From contig CM068313.1 in NCBI GenBank assembly GCA_034766995.1, positions 58,448,877 to 58,512,876 on the forward strand: 64,000 nucleotides of DNA, written 5' to 3'. The notes beneath the pieces were generated by a model. It had not been told where the DNA came from. It worked only from the letters and a program-made list of their open reading frames with translations, and did not search any database. Position numbers and translations under genes: made by a program. Shown here one piece after another: positions 22,890 through 34,039 of the stretch. Each line of letters opens with the position of its first letter. Positions within the stretch are counted from its first letter, which is position 1. Source of the DNA: Acanthacorydalis orientalis (Eukaryota > Arthropoda > Insecta > Megaloptera > Corydalidae).

Positions 22890-24280
22890 GGGGAGACCGG
22901 GGTAATTCCGACCACGTTGTAGTTCCGTCCAGGGTGGTTATCTCATAATGTGTGTGTCGTATGAACTCAAACTATGAACATAAATATTGTAAACGGGTCT
23001 TATAGTGTCTCCTTGATTAACAGAATTTTGTTTGGTTATGTGCCACGTTGTGAGTTTTATTGTCGCCAACGTGTTTCCGATGACCAAACCTGAAATCGTT
23101 CTCTCTTCGAAAATGTGTATTATCTGCTATTAATCTTCCATTAAATAATCTACAGCTAGTGATTTTTATGTAGAAATGTATGCATTATACGAATCCGGTT
23201 ACAGTCTTTTCATTTTCTTCCCTTTATTACATTTTAATAACGATGAAGAAAAAAGGTGCACTCGAGGTAAATCCATCCATGAGACGATTTAACTTCGGTG
23301 GCACCGCTCTGCTTTCCGTTACAAAATACTTATTCTTTTTTCAATTGCAAGAATATGATTTGCAATTACAAACGTAATAAGACTGCTATCGATTAGGAGC
23401 AAATCAAAATTACCCTTCTTACTGTCAAAAGAAACAAAATTAATGTGCATGAAGCCGCAAGAATAGTTGGAGTTTGCAGGATGACGCTGAGTGACTTGTT
23501 GAAGAAGAGCGGGAATGAAGTCGAACGGAATGATGAAGTCATCCTCCGAAATGCTGTAGCAGAACACTAGAAGCTCAATTCTACGGCCCCTTCCACCCCT
23601 CGTCGTGGTGATGAGACTAACATGAGCGCAATGCTTGAAAGTATTCGAGCGTTTCCGAAAGCCGCTTCAAAAAATCAAACGAGAAGTGGAAGGAAACAAT
23701 GTACGAGTGCAGTCTTTATTTAAATGCCTACAATGCAAAATTTAGAGGTGGAGCAGGCCGAATCGCAACGGAAATAAAATAAAAAATGACTCCGAGGATG
23801 AAAGCTGTGATCGATCATCGACCATCGTAACAATACCGAAAAAAGAGGATGACTGACGAAAATTGCACAAAGTTTGGAACCGCAGCCTTCGAGAAGCCGA
23901 ATGCGAAAGACAAAACGAAAGAGACTTGATTGATCAGATTCCAACGAGGACTGTGATAACATGTGCTGTGTTTTCTACAAAGAGATAAGGCTAAAGTTCT
24001 AGTGAAAGAGTGCATTTCGTGTGACAGCATTTTACAAATGTGTTCGTACTTCAAATACATACTTTACATGTATAAATTGCAGGAGAGACAAAAATGGTGA
24101 GGACACCAATTAAGTTTTGATTTATATTTTGTATTTAAAATACTTTAAAGAAATGGTTTGTACATTTTTATCATATAAAAATGATAATTAAAAAGTGTAA
24201 AAGGATTATTTATAACCTGAAATAATAATTTTCATTAAAAAAATAGTGAGAAAATGGGTGGACGGATTTACCCTACGATT
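22890..24280 (+). mobile_element. pogo/Tigger-like DNA transposon, internally deleted
   Basis: The left end reads GGGGAGACCGGGGTAATTCC after a TA. The right region, around 24256-24276, contains GGTGGACGGATTTACCC, which is complementary to the left GGGGTAATTCCGACCAC portion. The right terminus is imperfect, so the exact end is approximate. It contains fragments of a CENP-B-type transposase but lacks most of the DDE domain. Confidence 0.55.
23385..24095 (+). pseudogene. pogo-like transposase fragments (helix-turn-helix and C-terminal region)
   Basis: The N-terminal part near 23425-23570 reads NKINVHEAARIVGVCRMTLS, then LLKKSG. This fits the first CENP-B/pogo helix-turn-helix (A-A-x-x-F-G-I-P-x-x-T-L). 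Then, without a DDE domain, come MLESIRAFPKAASKNQTRSG (about 23630-23685), matching the family's IRPFPKAPPRK tail, and SDSNEDCDNMCCVFYKE followed by cysteine-rich text (about 23935-24090), the C-terminal zinc-binding end. An internal deletion therefore joins the two ends of the protein. Frameshifts are present. I infer the family from the tail motif. The start and the promoter are not identifiable. Confidence 0.6.
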
Positions 24281-24610
24281 TTTGATATTACAATATTTTA
24301 ATTTTGATATTTTCACTAAATAACGCTTAAACAAAACAATTTGGACTAAAATTAAACTGTGCAAATATTGTAGCCAAGGGATCATACAACGGTACAGCTC
24401 AATTCATGAAAATTATTTATTATGTTATTGAAAGCTGGCAATGAAAAAATGTGAACGGGTTCCTTTTTGTCTCATTACATAGAAAGAGAGATACATACAT
24501 ATTAGTGCTGTCAACCAATCAGAACAGAGACCACTTAATCTTCATCAACCAATCAGAACACGAATAAAATTGACTACAACAGAATTAATTTTTATTAATG
24601 GTGAGATAAG

Positions 24611-24981
24611 AATTGTTCAAAAATAATTACAATTCTTTGTATTTATAGTTTCATATATTTTAATATTGTGGCTTAATTTACTCTTTTTTTCATGTAGTTG
24701 AGGTATTTTGACATCTTTTGTATTGTTATCATGTTACTTTTGGCTTTAGTTGGGGATACAAGACCCTGAAAACTGTCTTTTTTATGTGCTAATTGGTGTT
24801 TTTATTAAAAAATGTAGAGAAAAAATAACAAGATGGATTTTCACTAATAACTTTGCTGAATTGATCTAGCTTGCATGATAAAGATTAAAATAAAATTTAA
24901 ATGGGGAATTACCAAAAAAATGAAAAAAGTAAATATGAAATTAACGAAAAAGTACCTGTAACAACATAAATCGAAGTGTTG

Positions 24982-24985
<4 letters not shown>
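24611..24985. other. unannotated A+T-rich spacer
   Basis: No feature recognised. Confidence 0.5.

Positions 24986-25050
<65 letters not shown>
24986..25050. repeat. (TA)n microsatellite
   Basis: Nearly pure TA tract immediately left of the DUF4817-type element. Confidence 0.95.
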
Positions 25051-25054
<4 letters not shown>

Positions 25055-25073
25055 AACTTATAGTTAATGCAAA

Positions 25074-26382
25074 GGGTGGAGAAAAAGAACGAAAAATTCT
25101 AAATAGTTAATAATTTGTTTGTTTAAATATTCGTTCCCTTCTTTTCAGAATTTTAAAGATAAATCTTAGGAAATTTATCATGAAAAAATACACGACGAAA
25201 GAACGTACGAAAATAATCTAATTTCATTTTGAAAATAATCGTTTAATTATTTTGAAGCAGTGAGAACAACATCATTATTTTAATACTCGAACAGGACCAT
25301 CGGACTCAATGATTAATCGTTTGGCTGCACATTTTCGACATCAAGGTGCAGTAAGTAACTGTAAAAGATCTGGAAGATTGCGTTCAGCTGTTACTGAGGA
25401 AAATATTCATGATGTACAGGAGAGTATCAACATGTTCCTGAAACCACAACTAAAAAACATTCAAGCCAACTTAGAATAACTTTGACGTCATTGAAATGGA
25501 TTTTGACACCATTTAAAATGTTCTCATACAAAATGCCGCTTGTGAAAAGCTAAAATCAACTGATTCTCAGCATCGCCTTTATTATGAATTTCATTTTCGC
25601 TAACAAGCAGAAGAAAATAACGAATTTATTCACAATTCGGTTATAAGGGATAAAGATTATTTCCATTCAAATGGCTTCATAAACAGACAAAACTGTGAAT
25701 ATGGTCTACAGAGAATGCAAAAGCACCTTATCAGCGACAATTACATCCACTTAAATGTACTATTTACTGAGGAGTAATGTTTGAAATGATTACAAGCCCT
25801 TATTTCTTTGAAAATTAAGACGGTACTGTTGTTACCAGAAATGGTGCTCACAACTTGTACGATGATAGAAACTTTTTTGAAGCCAGCTGCTGATAATCGC
25901 CCACGGGTGTTGTTCTAAAAAGATGGAACTACAGCGCACACAGCAAGATCTGTTATGTGAATTTTTAGTGGAAATTTTTAACGAACGCATAATTTCAAGA
26001 ACCAGTAAGTTTAATTGACCTACACGTTCGCCAGATTTGAGCCCTTCCGATTGTTATCTATAAGACTAATTGCAAGAACACGTATACACGAATAATGTAA
26101 AAATCATCCTGCAGTTAAAGAACAACATACGAGACAAAATTCAAACGCTATGTCCAGAGATCATTAGAGAAATATGCTTATGAGAAAATACTTTAGAAAG
26201 GACTCAACTTTTTAAATCTGAAAATGGGTATCACTTATTTGATGTCATTTTTATGTGTAATCAGGATCGGTTTCCCATTGTTATACTATATTTTGAAAAA
26301 TAAAAAAAGATGAAAATATTACAAAACAAGAAAATATTAATGTTTTAAACTACTTCGTTGTTTTTGTGCCACCTGTATAAAT
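25074..26382 (+). pseudogene. DUF4817-type IS630/Tc1/mariner element relic
   Basis: Transposase relic of a family usually annotated in insects as DUF4817 plus DDE. It starts MKKYTTKERTKII (25181) and shows a helix-turn-helix block with AVSNCKRSGRLRSAVTEENI and HDVQESI (25350-25425). It then shows HFHLNGF-like text (FPFKWLHKQTKL, about 25660-25690), RIWSTENAKAPYQRQLHPLK (25695-25755), TSPYFFEN (25790-25815), QKDGTTAHTAR (about 25920-25950) and a degenerate PRSPDLSPSDCYL block (26025-26060). Ends match as inverted repeats: GGGTGGAGAAAAAGAACGAA on the left and the complement of AGGTGGCACAAAAACAACGA on the right. Many stops and shifts. Confidence 0.75.
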
Positions 26383-27168
26383 AAATCATTACGCATATAT
26401 CACTTTTTATTGTTAAAATATATAACAATTTCTTTTTGATTATTTGTATTTGAGTTTGTTTACATTTCTGTAGTGATTGGTTCGTGGTCAATGATAGAGG
26501 AATAGAAAAAAACTATTTTTTTTGTATTCAACTGTTCACATTTTAAAATTAATACTTATATATTTAAAAAAAGGAATTTGTTAAAGTATACTTCGAAATT
26601 TTACTTAAATTCGAATAAAGACCATTAAAAAATATATTATTCCAGTGACCTATTTTCATCTCAGTATTTTTTTATTTCAATGAACAGGGACACGTAATGA
26701 AATGACTGGTATTACCACAAAGATGCAATTACAAAATTTCATTTCACCTCAAGTCCGAGTTATTAGCATTACACGCTATGCGATATGCCAAATATTCGGC
26801 CGAACGAGATATGTTATACGATTGTGGTTTCGGTATGTTTCGATAAAAAGCATAAAGGGAGGACTCGTCGTGAAATCATCGCTTGCAAGTTAATGCACGA
26901 GTGCGGTTATACGTTGAGAATCTAATAGAGTCGTTGAGAATGTTCAAAGCACCTATGCAAACATTACGCTTGCTGGACTTCATTTCCGTATGAATAAAAA
27001 TAAACGATTTATTCTTATTTTAGTGATGATTTTATAGACACAATATGTGTAGTTTGCAAGACTGATAAGAAAGTACAAATACAAGATTAGAATATTTTCT
27101 ATTTGTCAGAAATATTAACTTTTTTATAAAGTTCCGTATTTTACTACTTAACCTTTTCGATTCTATTA

Positions 27169-27170
<2 letters not shown>
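26383..27170. other. unannotated spacer
   Basis: No recognised gene. A plus-strand 63-codon frame at 26702-26893 lies in a less A+T-rich patch but has no domain I know. Confidence 0.45.

Positions 27171-27215
<45 letters not shown>
27171..27215. repeat. (TA)n microsatellite
   Basis: Pure TA tract abutting the palindromic array. Confidence 0.95.
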
Positions 27216-27216
<1 letters not shown>

Positions 27217-27219
27217 GTT

Positions 27220-28100
27220 GTAGGCAAAGTCAGACGCCCAGGTAAAGTCCGACTTTGACATTCAATGTATATCCTCATTTATAAAATCAAAATTAGATCA
27301 CCATCACCCAAACTTTCACCCTCACCTTCATTCTCACCCGCACACCTCTACGCCGGGCTGCATACTTGCGCTCGGCCGGGTCAAAAAAGGGTGAGGATGA
27401 GAATGAATGTGAGAGTGAAAGTATGGGGAAGGTGATCTAATTTTAATTTTATAAATCATAATATATTGACTAGTCGAAGTCGGACTTTGGCTAATCAATA
27501 TATATCCTGATTTATAAAATTAAAATTAAATCACCTTCACTCACACCTTCAACATTACCTTCATCCTCACCATCACATCTTTACTTCAGGCGGTATACTT
27601 GTGATAGACCGGGTACAAAAAGGGTGAGGGTGAGTGTGAATATGAGTCTGAAGCTGTGGGTAAAGGTGATCTAATTTTAATTTTATAAATCAGGATATAT
27701 ATTGACTAGTCAAAGTACGACTTTGATTAATCAATATATATCTTGATTTATAAAATTAAAATTGGATAACCTTGACCCAAACTTTCACCCAGAACTTCAC
27801 CCTAACCCTAACCCTGACATCATTACTCTGGGCTGTATACTTGCGCTCGACCGGGTTAGGGGTTAAGGGTGAGGGTGATCTAATTTTAATTTTATAAATC
27901 AGGATACATATTGACTACTCAAAGTCCAAAGTAGAACCTCTACTCAGGATTGTATATCTGTGCTTGGCCGTGTCAATAAAGGTTGAGGGTGATGTTAAAG
28001 ATGAGGGTAAAAGTGTGGGTAAAGGTAAGCTAATTTAAATTTTATAAATAAGGATTATAATAACATTGTATATCAATAATAATATTGCATGTCAAAGTCG
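27220..28100. repeat. tandem array of ~234-bp palindromic units
   Basis: AAAGTCCGACTTTG-like palindromic junctions occur at about 27244, 27478, 27712 and 27920, with a last one near 28088. This gives intervals of 234, 234, 208 and about 170. Each full unit is itself an inverted repeat. One arm reads ATATATCCTGATTTATAAAA, TTAAAATTAGATCACCTTCA and CCCTCACC-type runs. A central loop contains TACTTGCGCTCGGCCGGGT. The second arm is the complement (GGGTGAGGGTGA, AGGTGATCTAATTTTAATTT, TATAAATCAGGATATATATT). Unit four has lost its left arm. No coding capacity. Confidence 0.9.
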
Positions 28101-28117
28101 GATTTTTCCTGGTCGTC

Positions 28118-28122
<5 letters not shown>

Positions 28123-28198
<76 letters not shown>
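28123..28198. repeat. (TA)n microsatellite
   Basis: About 76 bases of TA lying exactly at the 3' end of the RTE element. Confidence 0.95.
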
Positions 28199-28201
<3 letters not shown>

Positions 28202-28209
28202 TGTATCAT

Positions 28210-28720
28210 CAGAAAGAGTAGCCTCTTTCAATCTACTGCTGGATGAAGGCCTCTTCCATGATTTTCCATTTTGTATGACTGAATGTTTCTCTTTTCCACT
28301 AATTTACAATAAAAGTTTTAATTTTCTTACTCCACGTGTTCATCGGTCTCTTTCTTGATCTTTTTATATTCTTTGGTTTCCAGTTGATAAGTTCTATTGT
28401 CTATCGGTTGTATTCTCTTCTTGCAACATACCCCACCCATTTCTATTTCAGACTCTTTACCCTTCTTATTACATCTGAGATTCCAATCTGTTTTCGTATT
28501 CATTCTATTCTTTTCCTATCTTTTTTTTGTTATCCCTAGCATGCATCTTTCTATACTTCCCTGTGTTGTTTGGAGTCTGAATGATTTTGGCGTTAAGCAA
28601 CCAAGTTTAGCTGCCGTATGTAAGTATTGGTAATATATATCAGTAGCGCACCCAGAGAGGAGACAAGGTGCTCTAGAACCCTTCCCCCCCAAGGAAAAGG
28701 GAAAAACACTAGGAAACAAA
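28210..28720 (-). pseudogene. RTE ORF2 C-terminal region
   Basis: Minus-strand text includes FRLQTTQGSIERCMLGITKK (about 28520-28580), the conserved C-terminal motif of RTE-type ORF2 (LQTTQRSMERSMLGITRKD). After frameshifts come RMNTKTDWNLRCNKK, corresponding to IRTKTGVRDVIKK, and EIEMGGVCC, corresponding to KWAGHVAR. It ends near HPAVD, corresponding to the reverse complement of CTGCTGGATGAAGGCC. Confidence 0.75.
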
Positions 28721-29117
28721 ACAAAACCATCGCGCGAAAATGTTCAAATATACATAGAGAGCTTAAACGTAATCACGACTGAAATAATTCAAGAGATTTG
28801 TAAAATGAATTGAAACCTGGATTTTATTCTTTAAATACATTTTTATTATCACCAAATGAATTTTATTTAATTCACATTAAAAAAAATTATCCGTTCAACT
28901 CGTCCCCACCTCTCTTAGATTAAATCCTGAGTCCGGCAGTATATATTGATCAAATATTGTTTTCTTCAAACAGAATGAGATTGTTGATTTCAATATAGAC
29001 TCTTTTCGTCCAAATGAGCTTCATCGCATTTTTATTCTCCTGGCTACTCTTCAATGAACGATCAATCTTTGATAAGCTAGTTGATATAGTAAGCTAGTTA
29101 ATAGCATAGTTGATAAG

Positions 29118-30044
29118 CTAGATAGACATACTTGTAACTTCAATTTCTGTTCCCTTTATTATAATTTTCTTAGAGTAGACAAACACATTGAACAACACTT
29201 TTGTCTCTGTGTAGTTCATGTCTAGGCCATTTTTTTGACTGGCATCATCAAATTCTTTTATCCTCTTTTGTAGAGTTTTCGGAGTACTTGCGAAGATATC
29301 GTTGACATCAGAAAACATGATGTGACTGAATTTTTCGCCTTTCATTTCGATTTCTTTGTCCTCTCAGTCGAGAGATTTGAATATTTCTAAGATTGCAGTA
29401 AATAATTTCGGCGAGATTCCATCTCCCTGTCTTATACCTTTCCAGATTTTTACCTTTTTTTTTCTTTCTGTAGCTTCACCGTCAAGTTTGTATTCTTGTA
29501 AATGTTGTCTAGCAACTCGATGTATGTGTTATCCCTGATTCTGCAATGCAAATACGAACAATGATATAGTAATAGAGTCGAAAGAATTTTCATATTCTAT
29601 AAATCCAGGACATAATGGTATTTGGTATTCATTTGATTGGTTAATTACCTCCCTCATTACCTGAATGTGATCAATTGTAGTAAATCCGCTTCGAAATCCT
29701 GCTGGTTTCCTCGATTGAGGAAAATTTGACTGCGTTTGTAGACGTTTTGAGATTATTTTTGTAAAGATCATCTAATTTGTTAGTAGTAGACTAAACGATC
29801 GGTAGTTTTTCAAATCTTCTTTATTTCCTTTCTTGTGTATAATAATTACGTTGGTTTCGTACCATTTATCTAGGATAGTTCTTTTTTCTATACACGATGT
29901 GAATATATTGATGAGAACTTTTTCAGTTTTTTCTCCTTTCAGCTTAAATATTCTGCTATTTATCCAACATTCCCTGCTGCTTTTTAATATATCATATCCT
30001 GTATTGCATATAAGACCTCTTCCGGCAGCACTGGTGAAACACAA
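29118..30044 (-). pseudogene. RTE reverse transcriptase domain
   Basis: A single reading frame of about 309 codons interrupted by only three stops (29772-29774, 29529-29531 and one near 29370). Motifs in order: KGEKTEKVLINIFTSCIEKR, DKWYETNVIIIHKKGNKEDL followed by NYRSFSLL (RT motif 1), FTKIISKRLQ and AGFRSGFTTIDHIQVMREVI (motif 2), PLCPGFIEYENSFDSI (motif 3, where family members have FIDYEKAFDS), WKGIRQGDGISPKLFTAILE (motif 4), and FSDVNDIFASTPKTLQKRI where FADDIVLFSE is expected. The catalytic FADD is therefore changed to FSDV, which removes an essential Asp. The residual frame suggests a moderately recent insertion. Confidence 0.9.
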
Positions 30045-30055
30045 TTGTTTTTATG

Positions 30056-30056
<1 letters not shown>

Positions 30057-30092
<36 letters not shown>
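30057..30092. repeat. (TA)n microsatellite
   Basis: TA tract directly at the 3' end of the second RTE fragment. Confidence 0.95.
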
Positions 30093-30095
<3 letters not shown>

Positions 30096-30450
30096 TCAGC
30101 CTCTGTGAATTCACTACTGAATAAAGACTTCTTCTACGATTTACTATTTTGTACGATTGAATGCCTCTATTTTCCACTGGTTTCTAATAAAAATTGTAAT
30201 TTCCTTATTCCACCGATTCATTGACCCCTTCCTTGGCCTTTTTATATTTCTTGATTCCCAGTTAATAATTTTTGTTGTCTTCTCTTCTTACAACATGCTC
30301 CACCCATTTCCATTTCACATTCATTTCTCTTTTTATTATATCTGTAACTCCTGTATGTTTTCGTATCAATTCCATTCTATTCCTGTTTCTTTTTGTTATG
30401 CTTAGCATACATCTTTCTCGCACTTCTCTGTGTTGTTTGAAGTTTCTAAA
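30093..30450 (-). mobile_element. RTE 3'-end fragment, second copy
   Basis: Minus strand reads FRNFKQHREVREICMLSITK, RKHTGVTDIIKREM and VKWKWVEHVVRREDN. This is the RTE ORF2 C-terminus, homologous to 28210-28640. It is 5'-truncated to about 350 bases and ends against (TA)n. Confidence 0.8.
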
Positions 30451-30452
30451 TA

Positions 30453-30455
<3 letters not shown>

Positions 30456-30504
<49 letters not shown>

Positions 30505-30506
30505 TT
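30456..30506. repeat. (TA)n microsatellite
   Basis: Nearly pure TA tract. Confidence 0.95.
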
Positions 30507-30541
30507 CAAGAAAGTTTCTTATAAACCAAATCTATTTTTTA

Positions 30542-30690
30542 GCATTAAAATTGCATTTAGTTGCCAAAATTAAAATTTGAAAAATGAACAGAGTTTTCCG
30601 ATGCCAAATATATATTATTGTGCTATATTCATAATAACATATATTTGGCCTCATGAAAACTCTGTTCATATCCCATTTTGGATTTAATGC
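30542..30690. repeat. 149-bp near-palindrome (MITE-like)
   Basis: Starts GCATTAAAAT and ends TTTAATGC. The inner arms are TGAACAGAGTTTTCCGATGCC with AAATATATATTATT, against AATAACATATATTTGGCCTC with ATGAAAACTCTGTTCA. The loop is about ten bases. No coding content. Could be a small MITE or a hairpin RNA source. Confidence 0.8.
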
Positions 30691-30959
30691 ACCACATGAT
30701 TCAACTGCACAAAGAATTATCGCCAGCTATTTTATGATTTATTAATTTGATTATGCATCTATATTCGAGAGAACATAGAGCACACTGACCAGATGATTTC
30801 TCTATATGATCTAGATAGGATGAGCAAGTAAAGAATGGATTAGTTTTTTACAGCAATTTGATAACAGCTGTTTTCATTTCCTATATATTCTACTGTGAGA
30901 TAAATCATAATAAAGGTTCATTCTTTGACTTTTTAGTTTTCATTGCTGAGATTTTTATT
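30691..30959. other. unannotated spacer
   Basis: No feature recognised. Confidence 0.5.
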
Positions 30960-31586
30960 TTTTTTTAGGAAGATCAAGAGTACCACGCAGAAGAATACGA
31001 TTATAGAACGTCCTTGAAAATCATCCAAACCACTTGCAAATTTAAGAGATCAACTTCCTGTAAAAGAGAATATTTGAAGAAGGTATGTTAGGTTCTCTTC
31101 AAAAAATACAGAAAAAAGGACTGAGTACCCTTATCGCAAAGGAAACCTTCACAGTTTATTACACATAATGTAAGATTCATTATCAACAAAGACGAATAAA
31201 TTAGCTATTGTCTTTATTGCATTCGTTGTTCATTTATTGATCGGCTCTGATCAACAGAAAACGTGTAATACTGCAACATGATAATGCTAGACTCCATGTA
31301 GCTAAAACAATGCAAAAAAATAAAGCAGCTTGACTGGGAAGTTTTATCGTATCCTCCATATTCCATTTATTTAGATCGATTGAAGATTCATTCAAAAATA
31401 AAAAGTTTCGAAATGTCAGTGAGGTTCAATATGACTTGGAATCATATTTTTTATCACAGCCAGCACATATTTATAAGAGAGAAATTGAAAATGAACAGAA
31501 TAGATGACAAAAGGTCGTTAATAATGATGAAAAATATGTATTTTATTAGAAATTAACAAAAAATAATTGATTACTTATGAGTATCC

Positions 31587-31589
<3 letters not shown>
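30960..31589 (+). pseudogene. mariner transposase relic
   Basis: The plus strand reads RSRVPRRRIRL and VLENHPN (helix-turn-helix region, about 30975-31020) and then skips to the second catalytic block VILQHDNARLHVAKTMQKNK (about 31267-31327). DLGSFIVSSIFHLFRSIEDSF stands for the DWEVLPHPPYSPDLAPSDYHLF region. KKFRNVSEVQYDLESYFLSQ then PAHIYKREIEN (31395-31495) and KVVNNDEKY (31510-31540) form the C-terminus. The first catalytic block is missing, so the copy has an internal deletion plus stops. The 3' end, TTACTTATGAGTATCCC, abuts (TA)n. Confidence 0.8.

Positions 31590-31645
<56 letters not shown>
31590..31645. repeat. (TA)n microsatellite
   Basis: Nearly pure TA tract abutting the mariner 3' end. 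Confidence 0.95.
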
Positions 31646-31647
<2 letters not shown>

Positions 31648-31979
31648 ACGTTTATACCAATTAATAAATTAATAATTTAAAAAATTGGAGATTTAAATAT
31701 GAGTTCAATATTCAGATTTTTACAATTAGCAATAATCAATATGAGGATAAAAGAAAGAGGAATGCATGCGATTGTTTTTAATATATGTACGAGTGAGAAA
31801 CATTGAGGTCAAACGGTGATGCTAATAAGTATTTGAATTTAATTAGTATATAAATTTACAAATTAAACTCGTCGGCTATTGATGTAATTTCCCGACAAGA
31901 TTGAAAGGAAACATCGTTCGTGCTTAAAGTTTCAATGGACCACGAAACAGTTGTAATTGTGCGCGGAAAACAATAACAG
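31646..31979. other. unannotated A+T-rich spacer
   Basis: No feature recognised. Confidence 0.5.
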
Positions 31980-32330
31980 TTTCGAAATTGATAAAATAAT
32001 CTCGCGCGAAGAAGCGAGCGGAAATACGCCGTGAGCCAGAGTTTGAGCTACTTGACAGTATGCTTTGCGGACGGTGAATGTAGACACACTTATCTACAAG
32101 TTATACTACACAAGCAACTCTATCTGTATTCATTATATGCAAATACAAGAACTAATTGCGATCCGCTCGCGCGTAACTCAAATCGCTTGAGTGGCTGAGC
32201 GACGAAGACGAGGGCCGCGTCATCATCCGTCGTGTACGGTACCGCGTCGTGCCTTGGCGGGTGGATGCCCGGTCGGTCGGACGGCCGGGGCCGTCGGGGA
32301 TGAAGCTCCACGCTGCTCTAGACTCTTTTA
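31980..32330. other. GC-rich, CpG-rich island
   Basis: The only clearly GC-rich patch in the window, dense in CpG (CTCGCGCG, CGCTCGCGCG, CGGTCGGTCGGACGGCCGGG). A minus-strand 63-codon open frame (32120-32311) has proline- and arginine-rich start PRRPRPSDRPGIHPPR and no recognised domain. An octamer-like ATGCAAAT lies at about 32136. It may be a promoter or first exon of an unseen host gene, or a fragment of an unrelated GC-rich sequence. Not resolvable from the sequence alone. Confidence 0.4.
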
Positions 32331-32930
<600 letters not shown>

Positions 32931-33109
32931 CATTAAATATTTTTGTTCAATTGTATTTTAGTATTGAACTGAACTAAAATACTAAATAAAAAGTAACATG
33001 ATTTTCTATGTGTGTGTTTTTTTATTATTTTATTAATATGACCCTTTAAGAATGATCTTTTTGTAATATTCATTAATATTAAATGTGCAAATTAAGTAAT
33101 AAAAGCTGC

Positions 33110-33350
33110 ATTGAGCAGTGATGTACAAATTAACTCAGTGCCTTTTGTATAGAAAATAAATATTTACAGAAAAATAGAATATATTTCAATTCTCAAATCC
33201 CATTATTTTGTATAACTTCGTTCCATCTATCTGGTAGCTAACAAATTCTTTGTCAAAAAAAATGATTGCTTTGAGTCTATAAAGTTTTAATTTATTTTCA
33301 AACTTCTTCCACTGTTTTAACACTTTTTTTTATGTTTTTATAACACAGAA
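33110..33350 (-). mobile_element. mariner-derived short repeat (copy a)
   Basis: On the minus strand PDRWNEVIQNNGI followed by a short AT-rich tail resembles a mariner C-terminus (LPERWQKVI-x-NNG). It is homologous to the segments at 33640-33965 and 37060-37270. It lacks catalytic blocks. Confidence 0.45.
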
Positions 33351-33639
33351 TATTTATTTAAAAATATAACAATTTAAAACAGGCATAAAATTATACATAT
33401 TCCAGTCTTCTGAGTTGTGAATAAAAATAAAATTAATTATCTTCACAACTGGTTTATTTTTTTATGGAGAAGTTTTCTACTCAGAAAAGTCAGAAAATCA
33501 CGATTATCGCTTAAATAAGATGAATTCATTTTTTACAAATGAATTCATTTCTATTTTATAAATCACAAAAATGTTCTAGTCAAAAATTTTCAATTAATTA
33601 ATAGGTGTATAAATCAATTCCAAGCTTTTTTTAATAGAA

Positions 33640-33965
33640 AATGAATGTTTATGGAAAAATTGAATATGTTTCAATTTTCAAAATATCCCCAATATTTTAT
33701 GTAATTTTGCTCCATCTGTCGATTAACTGATGAATTTATTACTGAAAAAAGATGTTTTGATTTAATGAAGTCTTCAATGTATTTTAGGACCTTTTCCACT
33801 GTTCTAGCATTTTTTTCATATTTTATGCATTACAACATCTTCCCAAAACTGGAACAAATAATTTCTGCGGCTTTGGCTGCATTTTCTTCCAACTTAAATA
33901 TGAAAAATGTTCTAATATCAGTATTCTGCTTTTCGGACGCCATCGTTTTTGTTACTGTTTTATGC
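33640..33965 (-). mobile_element. internally deleted mariner (copy b)
   Basis: Minus strand begins MASEKQNTDIRTFFIFKLEE and continues NAAKAAEIICSSFG (about 33840-33942), a mariner N-terminus. It then jumps within about 30 codons to sequence equivalent to the C-terminal DRWNKVI-NNG end and tail shared with copies a and c. This looks like a deletion derivative of a mariner that keeps both ends, the usual origin of MITEs. A stop lies at the junction region. Confidence 0.55.
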
Positions 33966-34039
33966 GATTATGACAACTGTTTGCCCAAGATACAAAGATC
34001 ATTTAATACGTATTGTAAAAAAACATGTTAAATACCGTT

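Larger units (their letters stand above)
22497..24610 (-). mobile_element. non-autonomous repeat, family H copy 2, split by a pogo element
   Basis: The 3' part (22497-22889) ends in AGAGCCACCT on the minus strand and contains AACAAATAACAGAAATTAAC and TATCAGTTTTATATTGAAAT, both shared with other copies. The 5' part (about 24290-24610) carries CAACCAATCAGAACAGAGAC and a second CAACCAATCAGAACA box followed by GAATAAAA. The gap between the two parts is the pogo-like element. A (TA)n tract lies at 22745-22803. Confidence 0.6.
28199..30044 (-). mobile_element. RTE-type non-LTR retrotransposon, 5'-truncated
   Basis: Minus-strand element. It begins inside the reverse transcriptase at about 30044, passes through the whole palm and thumb, and ends in the conserved RTE C-terminal and 3' region at 28199, directly against (TA)n. 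The region 28720-29117 is more decayed. The endonuclease domain is absent. A second copy of the terminal 350 bases is at 30093-30450 and a third short one at 3114-3175. Confidence 0.85.

Noticed and set aside
27798..27816. CCCTAACCCTAACCC as an interstitial telomere repeat
   Set aside because: It is explained by variation of the CACCCT run in the palindromic units. The neighbouring units show CCCTCACC at the same place.
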